A DNA stretch of 29,485 nt from a virus: the IMG/VR virus record IMGVR_UViG_3300047560_000516, positions 1-29,485 of that record; one strand, 5' to 3'. Of this stretch, positions 22,458-29,267 are shown piece by piece. The notes beneath the pieces are model-generated. The model was not told where the DNA came from, did not search any database, and was given only the letters and a program-made list of their open reading frames with translations. Numbering within the stretch: the first letter of the stretch is position 1; each line of letters opens with the position of its first letter. The translations under genes and the position numbers were made by a program.

Positions 22458-22718
22458 TTATTTTGATCCTGACCAGCGCAATTCGAACATCATTGCATCG
22501 GCTGGGTCTTCAAAGTAGATATATTGGGTAAGTGAAGTTACTACCATCAAGTCGTTATCAGTATCTAATCCATTGCCTATACCAAAACGACCGGTTAACT
22601 TACATTGTACCCATTCGTAAGAATCTTCTAGCACGGGTGTAGGTGCTTTAACAAAATGTTTAGGGATATGGGTAACTTCTCTTTTCCCAAACCAAACAAG
22701 TGGACTAATTTCTCTCAT
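22458..22718 (-). CDS. Small uncharacterised protein
   Basis: 86 residues, MREISPLVWFGKREVTHIPK, then SYEWVQCKLTGRFGIGNGLDTDNDLMVVTSLTQYIYFEDPADAMMFELRW. Beta-rich with the end typical of small globular phage proteins. Not recognised. ATGA overlap with 22715-23122. Confidence 0.6.
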   Translation of the reverse strand: MREISPLVWFGKREVTHIPKHFVKAPTPVLEDSYEWVQCKLTGRFGIGNGLDTDNDLMVVTSLTQYIYFEDPADAMMFELRWSGSK

Positions 22719-23122
22719 CGTGTCAGTGCGTCTAACATCTTATATTTTTTGTATGCGTCAACTACCGCAGGTGTGGTGTTCCAAGTCTTAGGTGCAAGTT
22801 CAATCCAGTTACCTGCACCACTCATTCCGGGATGAACATAGCCTCCACCGAAATTAGGGAAGCATCGTGGTTGATGAATCTTGCCGGTATTGAACAATCG
22901 CATTGCCAATTCATTGACCTCTTCAATAGTCTTAGTGCCATCTACACTTAGGTCATAGTCACTACCATTACCACTGTGATAGTAATGCTCAAGCACCGGT
23001 AACAATCGTTCTGCATCAGGTGCCATTGTTCGGGTGATAATCATCACCACGTCAGATTCGGACACTTCACCTGAAAGAATATCTTTCAAGCATTGACCCA
23101 AACTTGTACCAATCAACATCAT
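22715..23122 (-). CDS. Uncharacterised phage protein
   Basis: 135 residues. Features: an N-terminal helical segment (GTSLGQCLKDILSGEVSESDVVMIITRTMAPDAERL), a His/Tyr-rich linker (EHYYHSGNGSDYDLSVDG) and CFPNFGGGYVHPGMSGAGNWIELAP followed by a Lys-rich helix. It looks like a known phage hypothetical family without assigned function. It overlaps both neighbours by 4 nt, so the genes from 23569 to 22458 form one coupled operon. Confidence 0.6.
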   Translation of the reverse strand: MMLIGTSLGQCLKDILSGEVSESDVVMIITRTMAPDAERLLPVLEHYYHSGNGSDYDLSVDGTKTIEEVNELAMRLFNTGKIHQPRCFPNFGGGYVHPGMSGAGNWIELAPKTWNTTPAVVDAYKKYKMLDALTR

Positions 23123-23457
23123 GTTATAACCTGCTTTTTTGTTTCAATTCTATCAGAATAAATCTTTTCGCCATTCTTTCGAATGAACTCAACTAATCCC
23201 TGTGGGCTTTCTTTGAAAGTTTGTCTAATAGATTCTTCCGTAACGCCTTCGTCTGCAACAAACGAATAAATTTCATAACAACGTTGGCTATTCATTCTAG
23301 CACGGAGCATCATCATTTGAATACTTGGGCCATTGTCGATTGGTTCATCTTTCAACACTGCCCAAGTTTTCTTCTGATGCCACTCAGTAACATTGAACAG
23401 GCATTCAAGCCCGTACATGTCCCACATTGCCAAGTAGTTAGTCTTCGTACTCGTCAT
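23119..23457 (-). CDS. Uncharacterised phage protein
   Basis: 112 residues from MTSTKTNYLAMWDMYGLECL. Sequence after that includes FNVTEWHQKKTWAVLKDEP, then PSIQMMMLRARMNSQRCYEIYSFVADEGVTEESIRQTFKESPQGLVEFIRKNG. It appears helical. The ATG at 23457 was chosen because the longer frame runs into the membrane gene upstream; here the overlap is 20 nt. No function recognised. Confidence 0.6.
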   Translation of the reverse strand: MTSTKTNYLAMWDMYGLECLFNVTEWHQKKTWAVLKDEPIDNGPSIQMMMLRARMNSQRCYEIYSFVADEGVTEESIRQTFKESPQGLVEFIRKNGEKIYSDRIETKKQVIT

Positions 23458-23569
23458 TCTTCTTAATACCCTTAAGCATATAACTAAAGAACCAGAAGAA
23501 CGCAAATAACATGCCTCCTACTATTCCCGCTAACAAGATATATCCAAATGATTCTAATGCTAGTTCCAT
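23438..23569 (-). CDS. Single-pass small membrane protein
   Basis: 43 residues: MELALESFGYILLAGIVGGM, then LFAFFWFFSYMLKGIKKNDEYED. Residues about 10-32 are a hydrophobic span, with a basic stretch (KGIKKN) on the inner side and an acidic end. GGAG lies 6 nt before the ATG, and the gene begins 9 nt after the stop of the VWA protein gene. It is too short for usual gene finders. Role unknown; being next to the VWA/MoxR pair, it may anchor that complex in the membrane (inference). Confidence 0.6.
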   Translation of the reverse strand: MELALESFGYILLAGIVGGMLFAFFWFFSYMLKGIKKNDEYED

Positions 23570-23578
23570 ACTAACTCC

Positions 23579-24877
23579 TTACTTTTTATGGTCATCATAA
23601 ATTGCATACTGACCGAATGGGGGATTCGGGTTAGGGTCACCGTGAATGATCCAAGTAGTATCGCAGTAGTCAGGGTCACCCCAAGAGCCACAGGGATAGC
23701 CGTCAGTGAAGACAATCAAACGCTTGGGCACGTTGCCGACTTCTTTCAAGTAATCAAAGATAACATCGAAGTCAGTACCACCGCCACCTTGAGGTTCATA
23801 CGCTTCAATTGAGTCCATGTTCTCACTAGTGAAGTCTGCTGGGTTATACCACTTAGTATCAAAACAGAATACATGAACCTTGTAGCCATCAAACGCTTCC
23901 ATCATGCCTGCAATTTCACCCAAGAACGCTTGTGCTTGCTTGTCGCTGATAGAGCCTGACATGTCAATAGAAACAACAACGTCAATTTCCTCACCGGGTG
24001 TCATACCTGGCATAACTGCATCCATGTGCCAACCTCTGCGTGAAGGGCGCATCCAAGAATAGTCAGTACGAATTGCACTAGTCAAGTTTGTTTGAATGAG
24101 TTCACGCCAGGGCATAACTGGATCAGTTACTTGACGAACAAGACGCTCAACACCTAAGGGCAATGATCCTGCTTCGGCAGATTGTGCCGCATTGATGATT
24201 GCTTGCTTAACTTCTTGACGGATTCTGTCACGTTCTTCTTGTGACATTTTCGGGCGGCCTTTGCCCTTACCATCGTTGCCGTCGCCATCACCGCTGCCGT
24301 CACCATCATCACCTTCTTCACCATCCATGTGGTCATCTAGCAATTGGTCAATCAATGAATCAATGTTAATCTTCTGGACGTTTTTCATCAAGTCATCATA
24401 GATTTCCTCAGCTGGCTTGCCATCATACTTTTGCTCATACAAGCAAGGTACTGTGGTGATGAACTGACCAACTTTGTGTCGTTTCAAGTCGGCGTTAACT
24501 GCGTAGTCATCAGCAATGTTCCAGATTTGAGGGTCACGATGATTGCGGCGACCCATGTGGTCATAAACAACGTGTAATACTTCGTGAGCCACTAAGAATT
24601 CAACTTCTTTAGGCTTCAACATCATAATAAAGCGGCTATTGTAATAGAATGTTTGACCATCAGTTGCCGCTGTGCTACACCATTCGTCTGCGTTGACAAG
24701 TTTCAATCGAGTAGCCAAGTTACCGAAGAATGAATGACGCAAAAGCAAACCAATACGTGCTGTTACTAGGCGCTCACGTGCATCGGCATCAATTCTAGTA
24801 TCGGTGGGGCCTACAAGATTTTCAAATTTTGAACTACGCTTTTTCTTGCTTTTTGATTTGTCGAGCACTTCACTCAT
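23579..24877 (-). CDS. VWA protein with HExxH metallopeptidase-like N-terminus (DUF2201 type)
   Basis: 432 residues. N-terminal half: VEFLVAHEVLHVVYDHMGRR, a zinc motif H98-E99-x-x-H102 with another His at 107. Then an acidic Gly/Asp linker (about 186-205). C-terminal half: a von Willebrand A domain with a complete metal site, D305-M-S-G-S309, T368 in GGGGTDF and D392 in VFTDGY. This is the DUF2201 layout of a metallopeptidase-like region plus VWA-like domain, usually paired with MoxR AAA+ ATPases; a MoxR gene follows upstream at 25421. Such pairs act as chaperone-like remodellers in bacteria; in a phage the target is unknown. The promoter at 24905 is perfect consensus, so it is probably an early gene. 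Confidence 0.85.
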   Translation of the reverse strand: MSEVLDKSKSKKKRSSKFENLVGPTDTRIDADARERLVTARIGLLLRHSFFGNLATRLKLVNADEWCSTAATDGQTFYYNSRFIMMLKPKEVEFLVAHEVLHVVYDHMGRRNHRDPQIWNIADDYAVNADLKRHKVGQFITTVPCLYEQKYDGKPAEEIYDDLMKNVQKINIDSLIDQLLDDHMDGEEGDDGDGSGDGDGNDGKGKGRPKMSQEERDRIRQEVKQAIINAAQSAEAGSLPLGVERLVRQVTDPVMPWRELIQTNLTSAIRTDYSWMRPSRRGWHMDAVMPGMTPGEEIDVVVSIDMSGSISDKQAQAFLGEIAGMMEAFDGYKVHVFCFDTKWYNPADFTSENMDSIEAYEPQGGGGTDFDVIFDYLKEVGNVPKRLIVFTDGYPCGSWGDPDYCDTTWIIHGDPNPNPPFGQYAIYDDHKK

Positions 24878-24904
24878 AATGGATCCTTTTTAAGTTTATG
24901 TGTT

Positions 24905-24933
24905 ATTATAACAGATAACAGAATTATTGTCAA
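24905..24933 (-). promoter_or_regulatory. Consensus sigma70 promoter for the VWA gene
   Basis: TTGACA (24933-24928), 17 bp, TATAAT (24910-24905). The spacer starts ATAATTC as in the promoter at 4427-4455. A leader of about 25 nt with AAGGA precedes the ATG at 24877. Confidence 0.92.
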
Positions 24934-24934
24934 G

Positions 24935-25168
24935 TCACTGAAGCCTACGGTCTGTGCGGTCTGTTTCTTCAAAATGGGTGAGCAATTCCTGCAATTCGTC
25001 CTCAGGTAGATCCTCGACGGCTACCGAGTTCTCAAGGAAGTCACCACTTTCGAAAGCGGCTTCAATATCCTTTATCAACTGGTCCAGCTCTTCCTGGGTA
25101 CCATCGAAATGGTCAAAACAACCAGGCGCAAAAGTAAGTTTCAGTTTCCTAGATTCGTCTGTCATCAT
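24935..25168 (-). CDS. Small acidic protein before the VWA gene
   Basis: 77 residues, MMTDESRKLKLTFAPGCFDH, then FDGTQEELDQLIKDIEAAFESG, and an acidic end (EDLPEDELQELLTHFEETDRTD). The first part 'LKLTFAPGCFD.F.GTQEELD' looks like a small phage family without assigned role. ATGATG start overlaps the stop of the short gene upstream. Promoter of the VWA gene begins just after its stop. Confidence 0.65.
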   Translation of the reverse strand: MMTDESRKLKLTFAPGCFDHFDGTQEELDQLIKDIEAAFESGDFLENSVAVEDLPEDELQELLTHFEETDRTDRRLQ

Positions 25169-25329
25169 AGACCTCGGTATCCTGCATCAAATGCAATACG
25201 TGCGTAATCAGGTGCATTATCAATGCAGTACAAAGCCTCAGCCGCAGTTTTACTGAGACCACGGGCACGGGCACTTTGCCCACGTGTATAAAAATACATC
25301 TTACCGGAAAATGATTTACTACGCTTCAT
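25165..25329 (-). CDS. Small basic protein
   Basis: 54 residues, MKRSKSFSGKMYFYTRGQSA, then RARGLSKTAAEALYCIDNAPDYARIAFDAGYRGL. A basic first third with a helix-turn-like C-terminus. It has AAGGA about 8 nt before the ATG, in direct continuation of the T-tail of the terminator at 25341. Its stop overlaps the start of the next gene as ATGA. Not recognised, but placement, ribosome site and codon phase support it as a real gene. Confidence 0.65.
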   Translation of the reverse strand: MKRSKSFSGKMYFYTRGQSARARGLSKTAAEALYCIDNAPDYARIAFDAGYRGL

Positions 25330-25340
25330 AATATGTCCTT

Positions 25341-25373
25341 AAAAAAAGGGTGAGAACATTTCTATCCTCACCC
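25341..25373 (-). terminator. Rho-independent terminator after the MoxR gene
   Basis: Minus-strand stem GGGTGAG / CTCACCC with a 12-nt loop followed by TTTTTTT. It separates the MoxR transcript from the small genes downstream. Confidence 0.85.
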
Positions 25374-25377
25374 CCAA

Positions 25378-25393
25378 AGTGTCTTACGACACT
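25378..25393 (-). terminator. GNRA-type hairpin after MoxR stop
   Basis: Minus-strand AGTGTC-GTAA-GACACT: 6-bp stem with a GTAA tetraloop, 28 nt after the MoxR stop and directly upstream of the terminator. Same loop as the gp32 hairpin at 7883. Confidence 0.5.
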
Positions 25394-25420
25394 AGAGAGT
25401 CAACATGAGGTCGACTAAAA

Positions 25421-26530
25421 TTAACTGCCTGCATCAACGATGTACTTGCCGTACTTCTTGTGGAAGTTATCAAAGTTTTTCAACTGTGATGGTTCGATTG
25501 GCAACTTGTATGTTTTCAATGCAATCTTAGCACCCATAACGACCAACTCAGTTTCAAAGTTGTCCATCATGTATTGAATGAAGTTATATGCCATTTCGTG
25601 GAACTTCTTATTGTCAACTTTCTTGTTGTCAACCATGTCCTTCAATTCATAGCACATTGAAATTGTCAACGAATACATCGCTGAAATTTCCTTCACTTGC
25701 AAGTCTTTGACTTTGCCTGACAAGATATCTTCTGGTGCGGGCATCTTGCCTGCAACTTTGCGGTGAGCCATAAACTTCACAGCAAGACCGTCACCGATAG
25801 CACCTGCAACCAAGTTGAATTGTGTATCAGTATCCATGTCCTCGTCATTCAACAAGTCACTGACGAAACACCATGAACGAGGTGTAGCGAATGCACGTGA
25901 ACTAGATTTAGCATCAAAGTCATACATGTCATTTTTAGCGAATGACAAGTAACCAACAACGTCCTTGTGAATGTTGTTGTTCACAGCCCACAACTGCCAA
26001 GATGCAAAGTCGGGGCGCATTTCTAAGTGAACGAAACGATTAGCGAGGGGCATTGGCATGCGATATGTCACACCTTTGTCACTATCACGATTACCTGCCG
26101 CAACGATGACGACATTATCAGGGAGTTTGTACTTACCGACACGACGGTTCAAGATAAGTTGATAACCTGCAGCCTGTACTGCTGGAGGTGCTGAGTTCAT
26201 TTCGTCCAAGAACAACACGACTGTTTTGAACTGTGATGCGAATTCTTCGCTAGGCAAATCGACTGGCTCAGCCCAATCCATCTTACCGTTCTCTTTGTTG
26301 AAGAATGGGATACCACGAATGTCAGTGGGTTCCATTTGTGCCATACGCAAGTCAATCATAGCATCAGGTGAACCACCAAGCTCGACTGCAAGTTGTTGCA
26401 CAACATCAGACTTACCGATGCCGGGAGGGCCCCACAAGAATACGGGACGCTTAGATTTCATTGCTTGCTTAAGTGATTTGGCAGCTTGCAACGATGTGAT
26501 TGTGTGATTGTCAGAAACGACTGATGCCAT
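25421..26530 (-). CDS. MoxR-family AAA+ ATPase
   Basis: 369 residues. Walker A GPPGIGKS at about 34-41, Walker B VVLFLDE at about 104-110, then MNSAPPAVQAAGYQLILNRRVG (arginine-containing segment) and sensor 1 VIVAAGNRDSDKG. This is the MoxR/RavA pattern; MoxR proteins work with VWA proteins as ATP-driven chaperones for complex assembly or metal-centre insertion. The VWA gene lies about 550 nt downstream with two small genes in between. ATG at 26530 has AGGAG upstream and a strong promoter; a terminator follows at 25341, so it is transcribed separately from the VWA gene. Confidence 0.9.
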   Translation of the reverse strand: MASVVSDNHTITSLQAAKSLKQAMKSKRPVFLWGPPGIGKSDVVQQLAVELGGSPDAMIDLRMAQMEPTDIRGIPFFNKENGKMDWAEPVDLPSEEFASQFKTVVLFLDEMNSAPPAVQAAGYQLILNRRVGKYKLPDNVVIVAAGNRDSDKGVTYRMPMPLANRFVHLEMRPDFASWQLWAVNNNIHKDVVGYLSFAKNDMYDFDAKSSSRAFATPRSWCFVSDLLNDEDMDTDTQFNLVAGAIGDGLAVKFMAHRKVAGKMPAPEDILSGKVKDLQVKEISAMYSLTISMCYELKDMVDNKKVDNKKFHEMAYNFIQYMMDNFETELVVMGAKIALKTYKLPIEPSQLKNFDNFHKKYGKYIVDAGS

Positions 26531-26572
26531 TGTTAACTCCTGTTGTTGGCTTTAAGAAAATTTAGAATGTGT

Positions 26573-26601
26573 AGTATATGACAGATTGGATTTATTGTCA
26601 A
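26573..26601 (-). promoter_or_regulatory. Near-consensus sigma70 promoter for MoxR
   Basis: TTGACA (26601-26596), 17 bp, TATACT (26578-26573). The TGA in the -35 box (26600-26598) is the stop codon of the upstream zincin gene. The spacer starts ATAAATC. Confidence 0.9.
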
Positions 26602-27056
26602 ATACTTTTTGAAAGTTTTTTGAATCGTTTGCCCAATTCTTTTTCGCAATAAACTAGGGCACGTGATGCTAAAAGTCTCTCGCGGGCAAATGCTTCTTGT
26701 TCCCAGGGACGCTCGTGATAGACTGTGTTGACCTTTTGACCCAACCAAGTTTGACGTTGCTTGGAGTCAAGTTGAAGTTGACCTTTTGCGATTTGTTTCA
26801 CGTGAACCATTTCATGTGCTAGACACTGAACCAAGTCAGCTTCGCCTAGGCCCCCATCAATCATAATTACGATATCACGATAGGCAACCTCAGAGCATAC
26901 TCCGTTGTAGCCTTCCCGTTTACGCAATCCAGGGGAATTGTAAATTGTTAACGCATATTTGCTTTTCTCCAGTTTTAATTCTTTACGCAAGAATTGGGTT
27001 GCAAGTTCAATCGTAAGTTTACGCTTGACAGAACGAGTTACAATTTCGATTTCCAT
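26598..27056 (-). CDS. Zincin-type metallopeptidase-like protein (HExxH)
   Basis: 152 residues. VQCLAHEMVHVKQIAKG carries HEMVH, the zinc-binding HExxH, and the later RPWEQEAF offers a third ligand Glu, in the manner of small gluzincin or SprT-like phage proteins. The first third has short strands and a basic stretch (VKRKLTIELATQFLRKELKL). Whether it cleaves protein is not shown. It has its own promoter with the -10 only 6 nt before the ATG (predicted leaderless), and the stop is inside the MoxR promoter. Close to the MoxR/VWA genes, so possibly part of the same early function. Confidence 0.75.
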   Translation of the reverse strand: MEIEIVTRSVKRKLTIELATQFLRKELKLEKSKYALTIYNSPGLRKREGYNGVCSEVAYRDIVIMIDGGLGEADLVQCLAHEMVHVKQIAKGQLQLDSKQRQTWLGQKVNTVYHERPWEQEAFARERLLASRALVYCEKELGKRFKKLSKSI

Positions 27057-27062
27057 ACTGTA

Positions 27063-27091
27063 AGTATAACACCTAAGTGATTTATTGTCAA
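27063..27091 (-). promoter_or_regulatory. Near-consensus promoter, predicted leaderless, for the zincin gene
   Basis: TTGACA (27091-27086), 17 bp, TATACT (27068-27063), then 6 nt to the ATG at 27056. Spacer begins ATAAATC. Confidence 0.85.
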
Positions 27092-27116
27092 CTTTTATTT
27101 GTGTAGTACTAAAGTA

Positions 27117-27515
27117 TTACCACATTTGGGGTTCAGACACTGGCTCGTCTTTGAGCACCTTTACAATTTCTTCCTTCTCAGTAAAGATTAGTTTACATTC
27201 TTCTAAGACTTTTCTACGTTCCTCTGTAGATAACTTTGTCCATGCATCAACAATCTCATAAGAACCATGTGTGATTCCATGAGGCATTTCGTTGACAATG
27301 AAAGACACCAGTTTTTTCAATGCGGGAATTGTGTTGGCTGGGTGCGAACGAGCAACAGCATCCATGAAGTCATTTGCCAACACGCTTGTGAAGAAGGATC
27401 CGGGATTGAACCCATGCACAAGATAATTGTAGATGGGGTCGGAAAAGTCTTTGTCTACTTTGTAGAGTGCCATTTTGTTTTGTAGCTTGTACTTACCGTA
27501 CTTTGTCAAATTCAT
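27117..27515 (-). CDS. Uncharacterised phage protein after the TOPRIM gene
   Basis: 132 residues, MNLTKYGKYKLQNKMALYKV, then DPIYNYLVHGFNPGSFFTSVLANDFMDAVARSHPANTIPALKKLVSFIVNEMP and a helical, Lys/Glu-rich end. The central 'YNYLVHGF.PG.FFTSVLANDF..A...SHP.N....L..L..FI' is seen in a phage hypothetical family; role not known to me. ATGA overlap with the TOPRIM gene suggests they act together. Confidence 0.65.
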   Translation of the reverse strand: MNLTKYGKYKLQNKMALYKVDKDFSDPIYNYLVHGFNPGSFFTSVLANDFMDAVARSHPANTIPALKKLVSFIVNEMPHGITHGSYEIVDAWTKLSTEERRKVLEECKLIFTEKEEIVKVLKDEPVSEPQMW

Positions 27516-28030
27516 GCGAACTCCTTCAATAAATTAGTAACATATTCATCACTACTATCACCCAAGTCATGATCCTCACAGAAAACAGCAACATCGCCGA
27601 ACTTTGCTAACTTACGACCCGCGGTGTCATTATCACAGACAGCTACTACTTTTCTGTTAAGACAAGTAAGCCAGTTACGCAAGTCGGGAGTAGGGTTGTT
27701 GCTTAATACTGCTAACGCACTAACACCACGCTCAGTGAGTCGGGCGGCATCGAACAAACCCTCACACACAAACACGACATTAGGAGTCAGGTGCAAACTT
27801 TCTACACCCCAAACTGTAAGAGTAGGTTGCTTTCGGTAAGTAAAGTACTTGCCCTCTTTGGGATTGTTGTTAGGTTTCTTTTCGCCATCAGGTCTATATT
27901 GTTGGTAGCCAACTAACTGACCACTCAAGTTCCAAAGATAAAATGTGGCGACACGCTCTACATCATCAAGCATTGGACGATGTAGTTCTAAGTCTAGATG
28001 GCGACTACGAAGGTGTTCAGTAAGATTCAT
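27512..28030 (-). CDS. Stand-alone TOPRIM domain protein
   Basis: 172 residues. TOPRIM signature: VVFVCEGLFDAARL (conserved Glu) and KVVAVCDNDTAGRKL (conserved D-x-D) about 45 residues later, followed by DLGDSSDEYVTNLLKEF. The N-terminal part (FYLWNLSGQLVGYQQYRPDGEKK) matches the region before TOPRIM in phage primase-like proteins, but there is no zinc finger, no polymerase part and no helicase, so it is only about half the length of T4 gp61. Could be a primase remnant, a nuclease of OLD type without its ATPase, or a separate regulator. The promoter -10 is 6 nt before the ATG. Confidence 0.75.
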   Translation of the reverse strand: MNLTEHLRSRHLDLELHRPMLDDVERVATFYLWNLSGQLVGYQQYRPDGEKKPNNNPKEGKYFTYRKQPTLTVWGVESLHLTPNVVFVCEGLFDAARLTERGVSALAVLSNNPTPDLRNWLTCLNRKVVAVCDNDTAGRKLAKFGDVAVFCEDHDLGDSSDEYVTNLLKEFA

Positions 28031-28036
28031 GTTTGT

Positions 28037-28065
28037 ATTATATCAGTTTTGGTAATAACTGTCAA
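28037..28065 (-). promoter_or_regulatory. Consensus promoter, predicted leaderless, for the TOPRIM gene
   Basis: TTGACA (28065-28060), 17 bp, TATAAT (28042-28037), then 6 nt to the ATG at 28030. Perfect hexamers. Confidence 0.88.
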
Positions 28066-28100
28066 TCTGTGAACTAGAAAAACGCAGGTACGTTGATAGG

Positions 28101-28355
28101 CTATTTACACAACTGGGCGATAAGGAGTAACTTCTCTAAATGGTCGATTGCTTTATTAATAGCATCGACCTTTTCTTTATTGTACTCGGGTTTGTTGAGC
28201 CGTCTGGTTTCTACTTCGGCAGCACTTAACTCTGCTACCATATTGCTAATGTTGTTTAACATTCTACGCAAGTCAGGATTAAAAGGAACCTGTCCAATCT
28301 GAGTTCTCAATTCAGAATGAACATGGTTCCAGTCGAGAGAAGATTGTATTTGCAT
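28101..28355 (-). CDS. Small helical uncharacterised protein
   Basis: 84 residues, MQIQSSLDWNHVHSELRTQI, then VPFNPDLRRMLNNISNMVAELSAAEVETRRLNKPEYNKEKVDAINKAIDHLEKLLLIAQLCK. Mostly amphipathic helix, likely forms a helical hairpin or coiled coil. No recognised family name. The promoter -10 ends 6 nt before the ATG, giving a predicted leaderless message. Confidence 0.65.
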   Translation of the reverse strand: MQIQSSLDWNHVHSELRTQIGQVPFNPDLRRMLNNISNMVAELSAAEVETRRLNKPEYNKEKVDAINKAIDHLEKLLLIAQLCK

Positions 28356-28361
28356 ACCCTA

Positions 28362-28390
28362 AGTATATCACAACTTAGAGTAGAAGTCAA
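28362..28390 (-). promoter_or_regulatory. Sigma70-type promoter, predicted leaderless, for the 28101-28355 gene
   Basis: TTGACT (28390-28385), 17 bp, TATACT (28367-28362), then 6 nt to the ATG at 28355. The -35 box begins right after the TAA stop of the zinc-ribbon gene. Confidence 0.8.
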
Positions 28391-29194
28391 TTAAGCAAAT
28401 AGTTCTAAACTTGTTCCGCATTCACTGCAAAACTTGTTTGTTGCTTTGTTTTGCTTACCGCAAGTAGTACACTTGGGTTTCATCTTGACGTTGACAGGTT
28501 GTAACACTGGCTTGTTGTCAGCAGTCTCACCCAACAACATAAAGATGATTGAATGCTTCTCAGCTTCCAACACACCCATAGATGTAGTAGTGAATCGTTG
28601 TTCACTCTTACTACCTGCCACAGTGATACCAACATCGTTCATTGACTGTGCTTGAGCCGAAACATTCATTGAGTTAGTCATTGCGCCACTAGCACTAAGC
28701 CAAGCACCATCACCAGTTGAGCCACTTACGCTACTATACAATGCGCTTCCAGTTCCTTGCGGGACAGCGAACGTGTCGCCACCGATACCACGCATGATGC
28801 TCTTGTTATAGATTTGATTGCTGACAAAGAACTGATTCATGTCGTATAGTTCAAACTGAAACTCAATACGAATCAATCCATCTTCTAGTTTGATACCACG
28901 GTGTTTCTCTACTGCACCGGTACGTTCAATGAACTTGAACTTGTTACCTTCACGTAGATTGCCGTTTTTGATTGAGCGTTCCAAGTCAATCTCTTGACCT
29001 GCATTGATAACAAGACCACCGGGTGTCATGTCTTCACCGTCAATGAATACATTGACTAATGCTCGTTTTGTGTTTAGGTTTTTTAGTAAGAAGCTATATT
29101 CGCTGCCGAAGGGAATATAAACATTGTCTTTAAATTCGCGGAGAATTTTACCATTGGCTTTTAGGCTCGCCACGAGCTTGTTTGCGTACATCAT
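28391..29194 (-). CDS. Zinc-ribbon protein of unknown function
   Basis: 267 residues. The C-terminus has C-TTC-GKQNKATNKF-C-SEC, a typical four-cysteine zinc ribbon. The first 130 residues are beta-rich (KDNVYIPFGSEYSFLLKNLNTKRALVNVFIDGEDMTPGGLVINAGQEIDLER...), as in phage proteins with a beta-sandwich core. The middle (about 140-190) is Gly/Ser/Ala-rich and looks like a flexible linker (GTGSALYSSVSGSTGDGAWLSASGAM). It could be a nucleic-acid or RNA polymerase binding factor, or a scaffold; no further evidence. Its mRNA would begin with a 9-bp hairpin (29247-29267). Starts MMYAN; ATG at 29194 or 29191. Confidence 0.65.
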   Translation of the reverse strand: MMYANKLVASLKANGKILREFKDNVYIPFGSEYSFLLKNLNTKRALVNVFIDGEDMTPGGLVINAGQEIDLERSIKNGNLREGNKFKFIERTGAVEKHRGIKLEDGLIRIEFQFELYDMNQFFVSNQIYNKSIMRGIGGDTFAVPQGTGSALYSSVSGSTGDGAWLSASGAMTNSMNVSAQAQSMNDVGITVAGSKSEQRFTTTSMGVLEAEKHSIIFMLLGETADNKPVLQPVNVKMKPKCTTCGKQNKATNKFCSECGTSLELFA

Positions 29195-29246
29195 ATTTTC
29201 CTTTTACTGCTCACAGACTAAGAGCATCTTGGTTAAAGTCTGTTGA

Positions 29247-29267
29247 ATTGCTAGACCATCTAGCAAT
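29247..29267 (-). promoter_or_regulatory. 5'-end stem-loop in the leader of the zinc-ribbon gene
   Basis: Perfect 9-bp stem ATTGCTAGA / TCTAGCAAT with a 3-nt loop (TGG on the minus strand). It starts 6 nt after TATACT (29279-29274), so the hairpin would lie at the very 5' end of the mRNA. The -35 is poor (TTTAGA at 16 bp). 5'-terminal hairpins protect mRNA from decay in other systems. Confidence 0.55.

Noticed and set aside
26533-26748. 71-codon minus frame across the MoxR promoter
   Set aside because: Runs through the promoter and overlaps the zincin gene in another frame; no sign of selection.
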